A DNA stretch of 41,486 nt from an uncultured Desulfuromonadales bacterium (lineage in GTDB: Bacteria; Desulfobacterota; Desulfuromonadia; Desulfuromonadales; Geopsychrobacteraceae). Below are positions 17,720 through 27,610 of the stretch, piece after piece; within the stretch, counting starts at the first letter, position 1, and the number at the start of each line of letters is the position of its first letter. The DNA is taken from assembly GCA_947259715.1 (NCBI GenBank), contig CAMYNR010000192.1, positions 1 to 41,486 on the forward strand, written 5' to 3'. The notes under the pieces were generated by a model that saw only the letters and a list, made by a program, of their open reading frames with translations, had not been told where the DNA came from and ran no database searches. The position numbers were made by a program, and so were the translations under genes.

Positions 17720-18922
17720 ATGAAAAAATGCAAGGTTGGTCCGGATACGGTCCGGATGCTTGAGCTGGGGCACCCCTGGGTGCTCAGCGATAAATTCACC
17801 CGCCAGTGGCCTGGTGGCAAAAGTGGCGACCTGATCGCGCTGGTGGACGAAACAGGGCAGCAGCTGGCGACTGCCCTTTACGATCCGGATGACCGGATTG
17901 TCGCCCGGGTGCTGACTCGCGGCAAGCTGAATCTGAGCGTCGATTGGCTGGAGACCAAGCTGCAGGCAGCAAAACTGCTGCGTCAGCAGCATGGTCAGCT
18001 GGAGGAGACCGACGCGTATCGTCTGGTCAACGGCGAAGGGGATGGGCTGCCGGGGATCACTGTCGACTGCTACGCTGATTTTCTGATGGTGCAACTTTAT
18101 ACCCCGGCCTGGGACCGGCACCAGAGCAGCCTGCTGACCGCTTTGCAGCGGGTGTATCAGCCGCGCGGAATCTACCGTAAGCTGCGTCCGCAGGAAACCC
18201 GGCAGCTGGAAGCGAAGAGCAGCAGTAAAGAGTACAGTCGGCTGCTCAGCGGCGAGGCCGCTCCGGTGCCCCTGCAGGTGACCGAAAACGGTCTGCACTA
18301 TCTGGTTGATCTGAGTGAGGGCTTGAACACCGGTTTGTTTCCCGACCAGCGCCGCAACCGGCGCGAGCTGATGGGGCGGGCAGCAGGAAAGCGGGTGCTG
18401 AACCTGTTTGCTTTTACCGGGGCCTTTTCGGTCGCGGCAGCGGCTGCCGGGGCGAAGAAAGTCACCAGCATCGATGTGTCGCAAAAGTATCTGGATGTTG
18501 CGCGGGAAAACTTCGCCTGCAATCGGCTCAATCCGAAACGGCATGAGTTCATCATCGGCGATGTTTTTGCCGAGCTGAAAAAACTTCGTGAGCAGGGTCG
18601 CCGCTTCGACATCATCCTTTTCGATCCACCCTCCTTTTCCACCACCAAGAAAAGCCGCTTTTCCACCCATGGCGGCACGAGTAAGCTGGTCACCGAAACC
18701 CTGCCGCTGCTCGAGCCAGCTGGCCTGCTGATGTCATCCTCCAATCACCAGAAGGTCTCTATGGAGGATTATCTCAAAGAGTTGCGCCGCGGCAGCCTGC
18801 AGAGCGGCAGTGACTTGCGCACCATCTTCACCAGCGGCCAGCCGGAAGATTTTCCCTCTTCGGTCTGCTTTCCTGAAGGGCGCTACCTGAAGTTTGTTAT
18901 CAGCACCACTTCGAGTGAGTGA
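17720..18922 (+). CDS. rlmI: Class I SAM-dependent 23S rRNA methyltransferase, RlmI-like
   Basis: Methyltransferase of 400 aa from the RlmI family, which makes 5-methylcytosine in 23S rRNA (E. coli position 1962). The N-terminal PUA-like domain shows the typical GHPWVLSDKF start and the following beta-barrel (about 1-75). The central RlmI-like region contains RLVNGEGDGLPGITVDCY and SEGLNTGLFPDQRRNR. The Rossmann domain has motif I LNLFAFTGAFSVAAAAAGA, the acidic SIDVSQKYL and the motif IV region LFDPPSFSTTKK. The ATG at 17720 has GGAGG four bases upstream and yields the family length; the open frame extends to 17639 through promoter sequence. The exact target nucleotide in this organism is inferred. 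Confidence 0.82.
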   Translation: MKKCKVGPDTVRMLELGHPWVLSDKFTRQWPGGKSGDLIALVDETGQQLATALYDPDDRIVARVLTRGKLNLSVDWLETKLQAAKLLRQQHGQLEETDAYRLVNGEGDGLPGITVDCYADFLMVQLYTPAWDRHQSSLLTALQRVYQPRGIYRKLRPQETRQLEAKSSSKEYSRLLSGEAAPVPLQVTENGLHYLVDLSEGLNTGLFPDQRRNRRELMGRAAGKRVLNLFAFTGAFSVAAAAAGAKKVTSIDVSQKYLDVARENFACNRLNPKRHEFIIGDVFAELKKLREQGRRFDIILFDPPSFSTTKKSRFSTHGGTSKLVTETLPLLEPAGLLMSSSNHQKVSMEDYLKELRRGSLQSGSDLRTIFTSGQPEDFPSSVCFPEGRYLKFVISTTSSE

Positions 18923-19038
18923 GATTTGTTGAGGGCAGGGGATAAATATCATTCTCTTGCTGCTATTTATTACTGAACTTGTTATGATTTGCTCCTGCAA
19001 GTTAATAATGAGTATTTAAGAATGACAAAGAGGTCAAA

Positions 19039-20793
19039 ATGACAGGCAAAGAACTGCTGCTGCGAGCCCTTAAAAATAAGGGGGTCAAGTTCGTATTCGG
19101 TTACACCGGTGGCGCGATTATGCCGGTTTTTGATGAGATGGATAAACAGGGGACTTTTAAATTTATCATGTCGCGTCATGAGCAGGGAGCGGCCTTTATG
19201 GCGCAGGGGATTTCCCGTGCGTCCCTGTCGACGGACGAGCCGCAGATCGGGGTCTGCATGGCCACCTCCGGACCGGGGGCGCTGAACCTGGTGACCGGAA
19301 TCGCTGATGCTTATATGGATTCGGTGCCGATTATCGCTGTGACCGGGCAGGTGGCCACCGGCGTGATCGCCACCGATGCTTTCCAGGAGAGCGACGTGGT
19401 CGGAGTGATGCTGCCGATCAGCAAGCAGACCTACATGCCACTGCATGCCGAAGAGGTGGAGCAGAGCGTTCACGAGGCCTTTTATGTGGCGACCACGGGT
19501 CGGGGCGGACCGATCGTGCTGGATATCCCGAAAGATGTTCAAAACCAGCCGGTTTCGGAAAATTATCGTTTTGATGCCCGGCGCTTTCGGCCCCAACTGC
19601 CAGGCTTCTTCATTCATCCGACCCCGGCCCGCGAACCTCTGCAGCAGGCGATTGAGCTGATCAATCGCAGCGAGCGTCCGGTGATGTTCTGCGGCCATGG
19701 GGTCATCAACAGCAACGCCGGCCAGCTGTTGCAGGAGTTTGCCGAGAAGGTCAACATTCCGGTCGCTTTTACCCTGCATGGCCTTTCCGCCATGCCGGCC
19801 GACCACCCGTTGAGCCTGGGGATGATGGGGATGCACGGTACCGTCGAGGCCAACCGGGCGATTATGGAGGCCGATCTGCTGATCGCCTTCGGCATGCGCT
19901 TTGACGACCGGGTCACCGGCAAACTGAATGAATACGCCCAAAATGCCGACGTCATCCATGTTGAGATCGATCCTTCGGAGATCGATAAAAATGTTGCCAC
20001 TTCGGTGGCGATCAACGCCGATGTCTACCGCACCCTGCACGTCCTACTTGGTGACCCGATGCTCACCTATAAACCGCGCCGCCGCTGGCTGGAGAAGATC
20101 GCCGGTTTCCGCCAGGTGATGGCCGAAGACCTCCGTCAGGAGATCGAAGCCGGGGTCGGGGAGGGCGGAAAACTGCTGATGAAATCCATAATTCATCAGC
20201 TCTCCGAAGTGACCGCCGGCAAGGATCTGATCGTTGCCGATGTCGGGCAGAATCAGATGATGGCCGCCCGTTTTTATAACTACCAGACATTCAACAGCTG
20301 GTTCGCCTCCGGCGGTGCCGGAACCATGGGCTGCTCGCTGCCGATGGCGATCGGCGTCAAACTGGCCCGCCCGACCGAACGGGTCTGGTCGATCAGTGGT
20401 GATGGTGGCTTTCAGATGAACGCCCAGGAGCTGGGTACGATCATGGAACAGCAGCTTGACGTCAAGATGATCCTGCTCAACAACGGTTACCTCGGCATGG
20501 TGCGCCAGTGGCAGTCGCTGTTTTTTGACGGTCGCTACGCGGGCACGCCGATGCAGAGCCCCGATTTCGGGCTGATGGCCCAGGCTTACGGGATTCCCTA
20601 CCGCAGGGTCGAGACGTTGGCAGAGGTCGCACCGGCGCTGCAGGCGGCCATCGATCATCAGGGGCCGATGCTGCTTGAATTTATCTGCGATCCCTCTGAA
20701 CTGATTCTGCCGATGGTTCCGGCCGGCGGCGGCTTCGAGGAGATGATGGTCAAGCGTCCGCAGCCGGTTGCCGCCGATGGAGGGAAGCCATGA
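19039..20793 (+). CDS. ilvB: Acetolactate synthase, large (catalytic) subunit
   Basis: ThDP-dependent enzyme joining two pyruvates, or pyruvate and 2-ketobutyrate, at the first common step of branched-chain amino acid synthesis. It has 584 aa, the family length. The catalytic Glu48 lies in RHEQGAAFMAQG. The middle domain has the expected DRVTGK (binding of FAD/regulatory fold). The ThDP motif starts at GDGGFQ (about 454) and ends with LNNGYLGMVRQWQ. AGAGG precedes the ATG at suitable distance. The small subunit overlaps its stop by 4 bases. Upstream bases 18923-19038 contain a TATGAT (18983) without a good -35. It could be misassigned among ThDP decarboxylases, but the linked ilvN and ilvD settle it. 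Confidence 0.94.
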   Translation: MTGKELLLRALKNKGVKFVFGYTGGAIMPVFDEMDKQGTFKFIMSRHEQGAAFMAQGISRASLSTDEPQIGVCMATSGPGALNLVTGIADAYMDSVPIIAVTGQVATGVIATDAFQESDVVGVMLPISKQTYMPLHAEEVEQSVHEAFYVATTGRGGPIVLDIPKDVQNQPVSENYRFDARRFRPQLPGFFIHPTPAREPLQQAIELINRSERPVMFCGHGVINSNAGQLLQEFAEKVNIPVAFTLHGLSAMPADHPLSLGMMGMHGTVEANRAIMEADLLIAFGMRFDDRVTGKLNEYAQNADVIHVEIDPSEIDKNVATSVAINADVYRTLHVLLGDPMLTYKPRRRWLEKIAGFRQVMAEDLRQEIEAGVGEGGKLLMKSIIHQLSEVTAGKDLIVADVGQNQMMAARFYNYQTFNSWFASGGAGTMGCSLPMAIGVKLARPTERVWSISGDGGFQMNAQELGTIMEQQLDVKMILLNNGYLGMVRQWQSLFFDGRYAGTPMQSPDFGLMAQAYGIPYRRVETLAEVAPALQAAIDHQGPMLLEFICDPSELILPMVPAGGGFEEMMVKRPQPVAADGGKP

Positions 20794-21260
20794 AAAGACG
20801 TGCGATTCTGGCTTTTATGCTTGACCGCCCCGGCGTGCTCAACAAGGTGTCGATGCTGATCCGAAAAAAGATGTACAACGTCGACACCCTGACTGTCTGC
20901 AGTGCACGGAAACCAGGACTCAGCCGGATGACCATCACCCTGCGTGAGGATGACCCGACCCGGGTCGCGCAGGTGATCAGTCAGCTGGAGAAATTTACCG
21001 AGGTGGTTTCGGTCAAAGAGCTCGATACCGACCACAGTTACTGGCGTGAGGTCGCCATCGTCAAACTGGAAATTGAAGGTTTGCACCTGGAAAGTTTTCA
21101 GGGGCGCTACAATTTCGAGATCCTCAATCAGCAGGAGAACGAGATCTGTATTCTGCAAGTGGCCGGTTCGACGCGAAAAATCGATGCTTTTTTAGAGGAA
21201 ATCGGCCAGGAGCATATCATCGAGATCGCCAGAACCGGAGTAACCGCCCTGGAAAAGTAA
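20790..21260 (+). CDS. ilvN: Acetolactate synthase, small (regulatory) subunit
   Basis: ACT-domain subunit of 156 aa that activates the large subunit and confers valine feedback inhibition. The ACT fold is at about 4-80 (AFMLDRPGVLNKVSMLIRKKMYNVDTLTV split across strand and helix; GLSRMTITL). The C-terminal half (WREVAIVKLEIEG...QVAGSTRKIDAFLEEIG) matches the second domain but is more diverged than usual. ATGA overlap with ilvB indicates coupled translation. No ilvC follows; an inverted short-period repeat separates it from ilvD. Confidence 0.9.
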   Translation: MKRRAILAFMLDRPGVLNKVSMLIRKKMYNVDTLTVCSARKPGLSRMTITLREDDPTRVAQVISQLEKFTEVVSVKELDTDHSYWREVAIVKLEIEGLHLESFQGRYNFEILNQQENEICILQVAGSTRKIDAFLEEIGQEHIIEIARTGVTALEK

Positions 21261-21284
21261 AGAAGCCAAACCGAAGGGGAAATT

Positions 21285-21400
21285 TTGACGCAGAGGCGGA
21301 GAGACACAGAGAAGAGCGAGAACCGAATCTTTTTCAGGTTTAAAGCAGAAAATCCTGATTTTCCTCTCCGTACTCCGCGTCTCTGCGTCTCGGCGTTAAA
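21285..21400. repeat. Inverted octamer-type repeat between ilvN and ilvD
   Basis: The left arm (21285-21321) is built of 8-base units such as ACGCAGAG, GCGGAGAG and ACACAGAG. The right arm (21362-21400) is the imperfect reverse complement (units like CTCTGCGT and CTCCGCGT). The 40-base centre is unique. The element could fold into a long hairpin in the ilv transcript. It belongs with the arrays at 731-879 and 24683-24749. Confidence 0.75.
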
Positions 21401-21450
21401 TATATTGGAGTCCTTGGCGCTTTTTCTTTGGGTTACCAGAGGGATAGAGA

Positions 21451-23166
<1,716 letters not shown>

Positions 23167-23322
23167 CCGGTTCTGCCCCTGGCCTGGTATCCCTGGTTTT
23201 ATTGGCAAAATTCTGTCAAGGCGGGAACCTTTCGCTGGCGCGGGTATACTTGATAAGTAAAGTTCAAAGGAGTGCGACAGGTACAGTCAACCCCCCTGCT
23301 CAGGAGAAGGGTGAGGGCGGCC

Positions 23323-24105
23323 ATGAATTATCGCTGGTACGGCAAGCAGGGAGACGAAATACCCTTTGAGAATATGGCTGAGGCGCTGGCCGAAGCTGAT
23401 GTGGTGCTCTTCGGCGAACTGCACGGCAACCCTCTCATCCATCAGTTGCAGGAAAAAGTTACCCGGGAACTCTTTACCATCAGAAAGCAGGAGCTGCTGC
23501 TCGGAACCGAAATGTTCGAGGCCGATGACCAGCTGATCCTGGATGAATATTTATCCGGACTGATCCTGCACCGTCACCTGGTGGCTGAGGCCAAGATTTG
23601 GAACGGGTACGAAAGCGACTACCGGCCGCTGGTTGATTTTGCCAAAGGGCAGGGCCTGGGTTTCATGGCCACCAATATCCCTAGACGCTATGCCAACCTG
23701 GTGGCTCGTGAGGGGCTCGCTGCCCTGGAGCGCCTCTCTAACGAGGCACAGCGGTTCATCGCTCCTCTCCCGATTACCGTCGACTTGGCAACCCCCGGTT
23801 ACCAGGAAATGCTGGGGATGAAAATGGGGCATGGAGCAGGGATGGAGCCGAGCAATTTCGTCGCCGCCCAGGCGGTAAAAGATGCGACCATGGCGCATTT
23901 CATCCTGAAAAATCTGCCGCCCGGCGGGCTGCTGATCCACTTCAACGGCGATTACCATTCCAAACGTTACGGCGGAATTTACTGGTACCTGAAACAGGCT
24001 GACCGAGCTCTTACCGTGTTAACAATTGCTTCAGTAGCGGTGGGGTCCCTGACGTTCCGTGAAGAGCACATGGGATTGGGAGACTTTGTTTTGGCGATTG
24101 CTTAG
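23323..24105 (+). CDS. ChaN/Tiki-superfamily protein without signal peptide
   Basis: A protein of 260 aa from the ChaN-like (haem-binding uptake, Tiki/TraB-related) superfamily. The defining motif is VVLFGELHGNPLIHQLQ near residue 20-37, followed by GTEMFEADDQ, an IPRRYAN segment and, near the C-terminus, LIHFNGDYHSKRYGGIYWYL, which supplies the second His pair. The usual ChaN is a lipoprotein; here the ATG at 23323, with GAGGG upstream, leaves no signal peptide. A GTG start at 23272 would add 17 arginine-rich residues that also do not form one. Haem or metal binding and possible metalloprotease activity are family inferences. A TATACT at 23245-23250 may be its -10, with no clear -35. Confidence 0.75.
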   Translation: MNYRWYGKQGDEIPFENMAEALAEADVVLFGELHGNPLIHQLQEKVTRELFTIRKQELLLGTEMFEADDQLILDEYLSGLILHRHLVAEAKIWNGYESDYRPLVDFAKGQGLGFMATNIPRRYANLVAREGLAALERLSNEAQRFIAPLPITVDLATPGYQEMLGMKMGHGAGMEPSNFVAAQAVKDATMAHFILKNLPPGGLLIHFNGDYHSKRYGGIYWYLKQADRALTVLTIASVAVGSLTFREEHMGLGDFVLAIA

Positions 24106-24150
24106 TTGGTTGACCAATAACCTCTTCAGAGCAGAGAAGGAGGAGAACTT

Positions 24151-24654
24151 ATGCTACCGAATATCCAAAATATCCTGTTAGCCGCCGGATTGGGCCATGA
24201 TACCAGATACGTTCTCGAGTATGCCCTGAGCCAGGCCCAGAAGTACGGCGCCAAAATTCATCTTGTTCACAGCCATGAAGCGCTGAATATTACCGATCAG
24301 GGTTTGGCCGAGATTCTCATGCTGCAGGAGGGGATGGAGGACGATTTTGATAAGTCACCCCTCGATACCGAAGAGAAGGTCAGGGCTTATTTACAAGAGA
24401 TCTGCCTGAAGGTGCTGGCAGAGTATGCCGCAGATGCCGAGGTGATCGGCAATATTCGCGTTTCTGCCCATTCGCCAAAGGCGGCCATCCTGACCGCTGC
24501 CGATGACTTCAAGGCCGATCTGATCGTCATGGGTTCGCACCGTCATTCGGTGGTCGCCGATGCGCTGCTCGGTTCAACGACGATGAAAATCCTGCACAGC
24601 GCGATAATTCCAGTTCTGGTTGTACGGCTTCCAGAGGGGGCGCCAGCTGGGTAG
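24151..24654 (+). CDS. Universal stress protein (UspA family)
   Basis: Single Usp domain, 167 aa, starting after a strong GGAGGAG. The fold is recognisable from NILLAAGLGHDTRYVLEYALSQAQ at the N-terminus and ADLIVMGSHRHSVVADALLGSTTMKIL at the C-terminus. The ATP-binding Usp motif is normally G-x2-G-x9-G-S/T; here the second glycine is Arg (GSHRHS), so nucleotide binding is uncertain. It is 45 bases after the ChaN-like gene and might be read from the same message. Usp proteins act in the cytosol under starvation and stress; the specific role is unknown. Confidence 0.87.
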   Translation: MLPNIQNILLAAGLGHDTRYVLEYALSQAQKYGAKIHLVHSHEALNITDQGLAEILMLQEGMEDDFDKSPLDTEEKVRAYLQEICLKVLAEYAADAEVIGNIRVSAHSPKAAILTAADDFKADLIVMGSHRHSVVADALLGSTTMKILHSAIIPVLVVRLPEGAPAG

Positions 24655-24682
24655 AAATTAACTGGTTCTATAACCAAAAATG

Positions 24683-24749
24683 CTTGGCCACCAAGGCTCC
24701 AAGGAGAATCGAAGCTCGGGATGTGGATTTCTTGGTGTCCTTGGAGCCT
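24683..24749. repeat. Inverted CCAAG-type octamer repeat
   Basis: A perfect 12-bp inverted repeat (24694-24705 with 24738-24749) sits inside two arms made of units such as CCACCAAG and GCTCCAAG on the left and CTTGGTGT and CCTTGGAG on the right. It lies between the convergent stress protein and an unknown gene, so as a hairpin it could end transcription, although no T run adjoins it. Confidence 0.75.
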
Positions 24750-24868
24750 ATCAAGTTGTTGTTTCGCTGAATCTTTTTGAAAGATATTTTGGCCTTTGCG
24801 CTCCCCGGCAATAATGGGATCGTCCTTTCCGCCTGGGAATGAGCGGTTACTTTGCAGCTCCCTGCCAC

Positions 24869-25711
24869 TCAGGTCTGTTTACTCACCGTTTCCATTTCAT
24901 GCAGCCCGGCTGCGCACCAGGCCAGATCCTCCAATTCATAGAGGGTCGAGCTGCGCTCCCCGGCTGGGGTAAGGTAGGCAAAATGCCCGCTCTGTTCGCC
25001 ATCCTCCTCGACGGCATAGCCATGCTCCCTGGCTTTTTCTATCGCCTGATCGATGGTTATGGCGATCCATTCCCAATACGGCAGCTTGGTTTGGTCGCTG
25101 TAGACCGCCTGGCGCCAGTCCTGGCGGGATAGCAGAGGGAACTCGGCCCAATTGCCACCACACATCTGGATCAGCGACTGGACGAAATCCTGCCATTCGG
25201 CGGTCTGATATTTTTCCTCCAGCTCATCCGGCACCGGTTCGGGCAACTCGGGTGCGGCAGGGGTTTCATCCGGACCAAATCCTTCTCCCTCATCGCCGAG
25301 CAGGTTCTGCAACCGAATGAGCTCCTGGCTCATACCGGTCAGTTTTTCCGCCAGGCCGCGCAGGTCGGTCTGGACGCCCAAGACCTGTTGCTGCGCTTCG
25401 GCGGCAGCCTTCAGGACCGGTTCCCTGCTTTGCGGAGGAAGCTGCGCCTGCTTCGCGGCAACTTCATCGGCTTCAAGAGTCAGCTCCCAGTAGCAGGGGC
25501 GGACGTCATCTTCGCCACAGGCGGCGGCGAACTCCCTGGCTGTGGTAAAAGACTCGGGGTCAGCTTCATTGGTGGCACAGTATTGCGCAAAATCTGCTGC
25601 GCGATGCTCGCCTAGCAGAGCGATAAAGGTCGCCTGGGCGGCAGCCTGGTCAGCGAAAATCCGCGGCGGGGCCGCTGTTCCAGGGGCGATCATTTGAACG
25701 ATATAGAGCAC
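24869..25711 (-). CDS. Protein of unknown function with central coiled coil
   Basis: Not recognised. The protein has 280 aa and starts at a GTG with an excellent AGGAGG at five bases. The N-terminal third (LYIVQMIAPGTAAPPRIFADQAAAQATFIALLG in part) looks like a small alpha/beta domain with three scattered cysteines. About 95-145 predicts coiled coil (QQQVLGVQTDLRGLAEKL). A proline- and glutamate-rich linker (about 145-170) leads to a C-terminal domain rich in Trp and acidic residues. No signal peptide or membrane segment is visible. It follows the equally unknown 115-aa gene by 60 bases on the same strand and is probably in one operon with it. Confidence 0.6.
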   Translation of the reverse strand: MLYIVQMIAPGTAAPPRIFADQAAAQATFIALLGEHRAADFAQYCATNEADPESFTTAREFAAACGEDDVRPCYWELTLEADEVAAKQAQLPPQSREPVLKAAAEAQQQVLGVQTDLRGLAEKLTGMSQELIRLQNLLGDEGEGFGPDETPAAPELPEPVPDELEEKYQTAEWQDFVQSLIQMCGGNWAEFPLLSRQDWRQAVYSDQTKLPYWEWIAITIDQAIEKAREHGYAVEEDGEQSGHFAYLTPAGERSSTLYELEDLAWCAAGLHEMETVSKQT

Positions 25712-25771
25712 GCAAACCTCCTTGGAGTCTGACGAAGTCGTCCCCGGGGCACTATGGATCGAGATCCTGGT

Positions 25772-26119
25772 TCAGGCTTTTCGCTCGAGAATAATGCGGT
25801 ATTCCGACAGCAGCTTACAGCATGAGCCATCTTCCTGCCTGCCGAGAGAGCCTGGGCAGGCGATCCTACCCTGGGCCTGTTGTGCACCGCTGCGGATCAG
25901 CTCATCGATAAAAGGCTCATAGTCAAAGCCTCCATCAACGCAGTCATCCCGCGAACATTCGAGACGGAAAGCCGCAACAGAATCTTCGGTAAAGATAATT
26001 TGCTGGTAGTTCGGTTCGGCCTCTGCATCCGCCTCCTCGAAGGCGACAAACAGGCTGAGACGTTCGATGCCAGGGTAAAGGTCGAAGAGTTTCTTAGGGC
26101 CGGTTTCGATAGGAGTCAT
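25772..26119 (-). CDS. Small acidic protein of unknown function
   Basis: Not recognised. An acidic protein of 115 aa with GAGAAGG four bases before the ATG. It contains five cysteines: a CSRDDC pair near residue 55, one in IACPGSLG and a CC near the C-terminus (DGSCCKLL). This suggests metal binding or disulphides, but there is no export signal. It is first of two unknown genes on the minus strand, and the pair is flanked by a repeat element and by the phosphate-related island. Confidence 0.55.
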   Translation of the reverse strand: MTPIETGPKKLFDLYPGIERLSLFVAFEEADAEAEPNYQQIIFTEDSVAAFRLECSRDDCVDGGFDYEPFIDELIRSGAQQAQGRIACPGSLGRQEDGSCCKLLSEYRIILERKA

Positions 26120-26475
26120 AGAACCTTCTCTGGTTGTTGAATGCGCCAGCGCGGGTTGTTGAGTGCCTGAGTCGGATGAAAATCAAGAATAGTGGGTGGG
26201 TGAGGGGATTGCAATGAATATTGCCGATGTTCTCAGGGGGCCGGGGACCGTATATAGATTCTAATTACGGTTTTCCGAATAATGGAACCCTCCCTTGCCA
26301 CCTCCAACCTGGAGCGTTATGAAAGCGATGGTGTGATCCAGCTGGACAACTATTCAAAAACATTCATCAAGATGGCTTGTTATACTTTCCTAGACATAAT
26401 GGCTGACAGTTAGAACATCTAGAGATTAAAGCCGCAGCAGGCGGGGGAGGGATGACAAAAGTTGGCAGGAGCCGC
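26120..26475. other. Intergenic region upstream of the CHAD gene
   Basis: No securely supported gene in 356 bases. A 43-codon frame with ATG at 26282 and stop at 26411-26413 exists but has no ribosome site. A TATACT at 26381-26386 is the best -10. Upstream of it, GACAACT (26345-26351) and AAAAACA (26356-26362), 11 bases apart, weakly resemble the 11-bp box found before other genes of this island. The promoter of the minus-strand unknown pair must also lie here. Confidence 0.4.
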
Positions 26476-27483
26476 ATGAAGCAGTCAAGCAACGGCGAAC
26501 TTAGTGACCTGAACCCTTCGTCAAGGCTGACCGGGGAGCAACGCGAGCTTCCCAAGCTCAAAGGTGGGTTCGCACTGGATCCCGAACAGCCGGCCGAGGC
26601 GGCAGTGTATCGGATAGCTCATAGCCTTTTGCAGCTGGCCTGTCGTTGCGAGCCGGGAATCCTCGCTGACAGCGATCCCGAATTTGTCCACCAGTACCGG
26701 GTGAATCTGCGCAAGTGCCGCTCGCTGATCAACCTGTTTAAAAAAAACTTCTCTGCGCAGCGCTATCGATGGCTGAAAACCAAACTGAAAATTGTCGCTA
26801 GCAGAACTAACGAATTACGCGATCTGGATGTCTTTCTTCTGGATAAAGAAAACTACCGCGAGATCCTGCCGAAAGACCTGCAGCAAGGTTTGGTCGCGAT
26901 TTATCACAGAATCGAACGGCGACGAAATACCGCCCTGAAGCAGGTGGCCGTTGCTCTTATCAGCGACAGCTACCAGCAACAGATCGGCCAGCTGTTGCGA
27001 ACCCTGCAAGAGCCGGAGTTTTGTCGCAAACAGTCGCAGCGGCCGATCAGGCAATTGGTGTGCAAAAAAGTGCTTGCCCAGTACAAGAAGGTCTGCCACG
27101 CCGGTGAAGGAATTGATGCCGAAACCCCAGACGCAGCAATTCACCAGCTGCGGATCGAATGCAAGAAGCTGCGTTACCTGCTGGAACTGTTCGGCGAGCT
27201 GTTTGCGCAAAAACCGCTGAAAAAAGTCGTCAAAAGACTGAAAAAGCTGCAGGACAATCTCGGCCGGTTTAATGATTACGCGGTGCAACGCGAGTTTCTT
27301 GACAGCCTAGGCCAGGGTCGAAAAACTTCACCTGAACAACTCGCCAGCATCCATGGGCTGACGGCAGTGCTTTATAGCCGGCAATGCCAGGAACGCAGTC
27401 TGGTGGTGGAAACCATCGTCGGGTTCACCCAGGAATCGGTGCGAGAACAGTTCCAGCAGCTGTTCGGTCTCCTGAAAGACTAG
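26476..27483 (+). CDS. CHAD domain protein
   Basis: A protein of 335 aa that is nearly all one CHAD domain (conserved histidine alpha-helical domain), a positively charged helical bundle shown in other bacteria to bind polyphosphate. Visible signatures are VHQYRVNLRKCRSLINLF in the first repeat and IHQLRIECKKLRYLLELFG in the second, the two conserved His-containing helices, plus many Lys/Arg (KKVVKRLKKLQDNLGRFND). There is no CYTH triphosphatase domain attached. I chose the ATG at 26476 with AGGAG upstream; 26452 is an alternative whose purine tract abuts the ATG. The neighbourhood is rich in phosphate-related genes, consistent with polyphosphate handling. Confidence 0.87.
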   Translation: MKQSSNGELSDLNPSSRLTGEQRELPKLKGGFALDPEQPAEAAVYRIAHSLLQLACRCEPGILADSDPEFVHQYRVNLRKCRSLINLFKKNFSAQRYRWLKTKLKIVASRTNELRDLDVFLLDKENYREILPKDLQQGLVAIYHRIERRRNTALKQVAVALISDSYQQQIGQLLRTLQEPEFCRKQSQRPIRQLVCKKVLAQYKKVCHAGEGIDAETPDAAIHQLRIECKKLRYLLELFGELFAQKPLKKVVKRLKKLQDNLGRFNDYAVQREFLDSLGQGRKTSPEQLASIHGLTAVLYSRQCQERSLVVETIVGFTQESVREQFQQLFGLLKD

Positions 27484-27572
27484 CAGGCAAAGGGTGCCCC
27501 GATCCTTTAAGCTCAGCGAACTTAGAGCAACGTCAGCCTTGCATTATCGATTCAGCCAAGGGGTTGCTGGCT

Positions 27573-27610
27573 GCAACGCCGACCCCGGCGGTGCCGGAAA
27601 TTGGCGTTGT
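27573..27610. terminator. Nested hairpins between convergent genes
   Basis: An outer 8-bp stem (27573-27580 with 27603-27610, one G-T pair) encloses a CCGGC/GCCGG stem (27585-27589 with 27593-27597). It sits between the convergent CHAD and GGDEF-EAL genes and overlaps the stop of the latter. No T run, so its terminator role is tentative. Confidence 0.4.
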
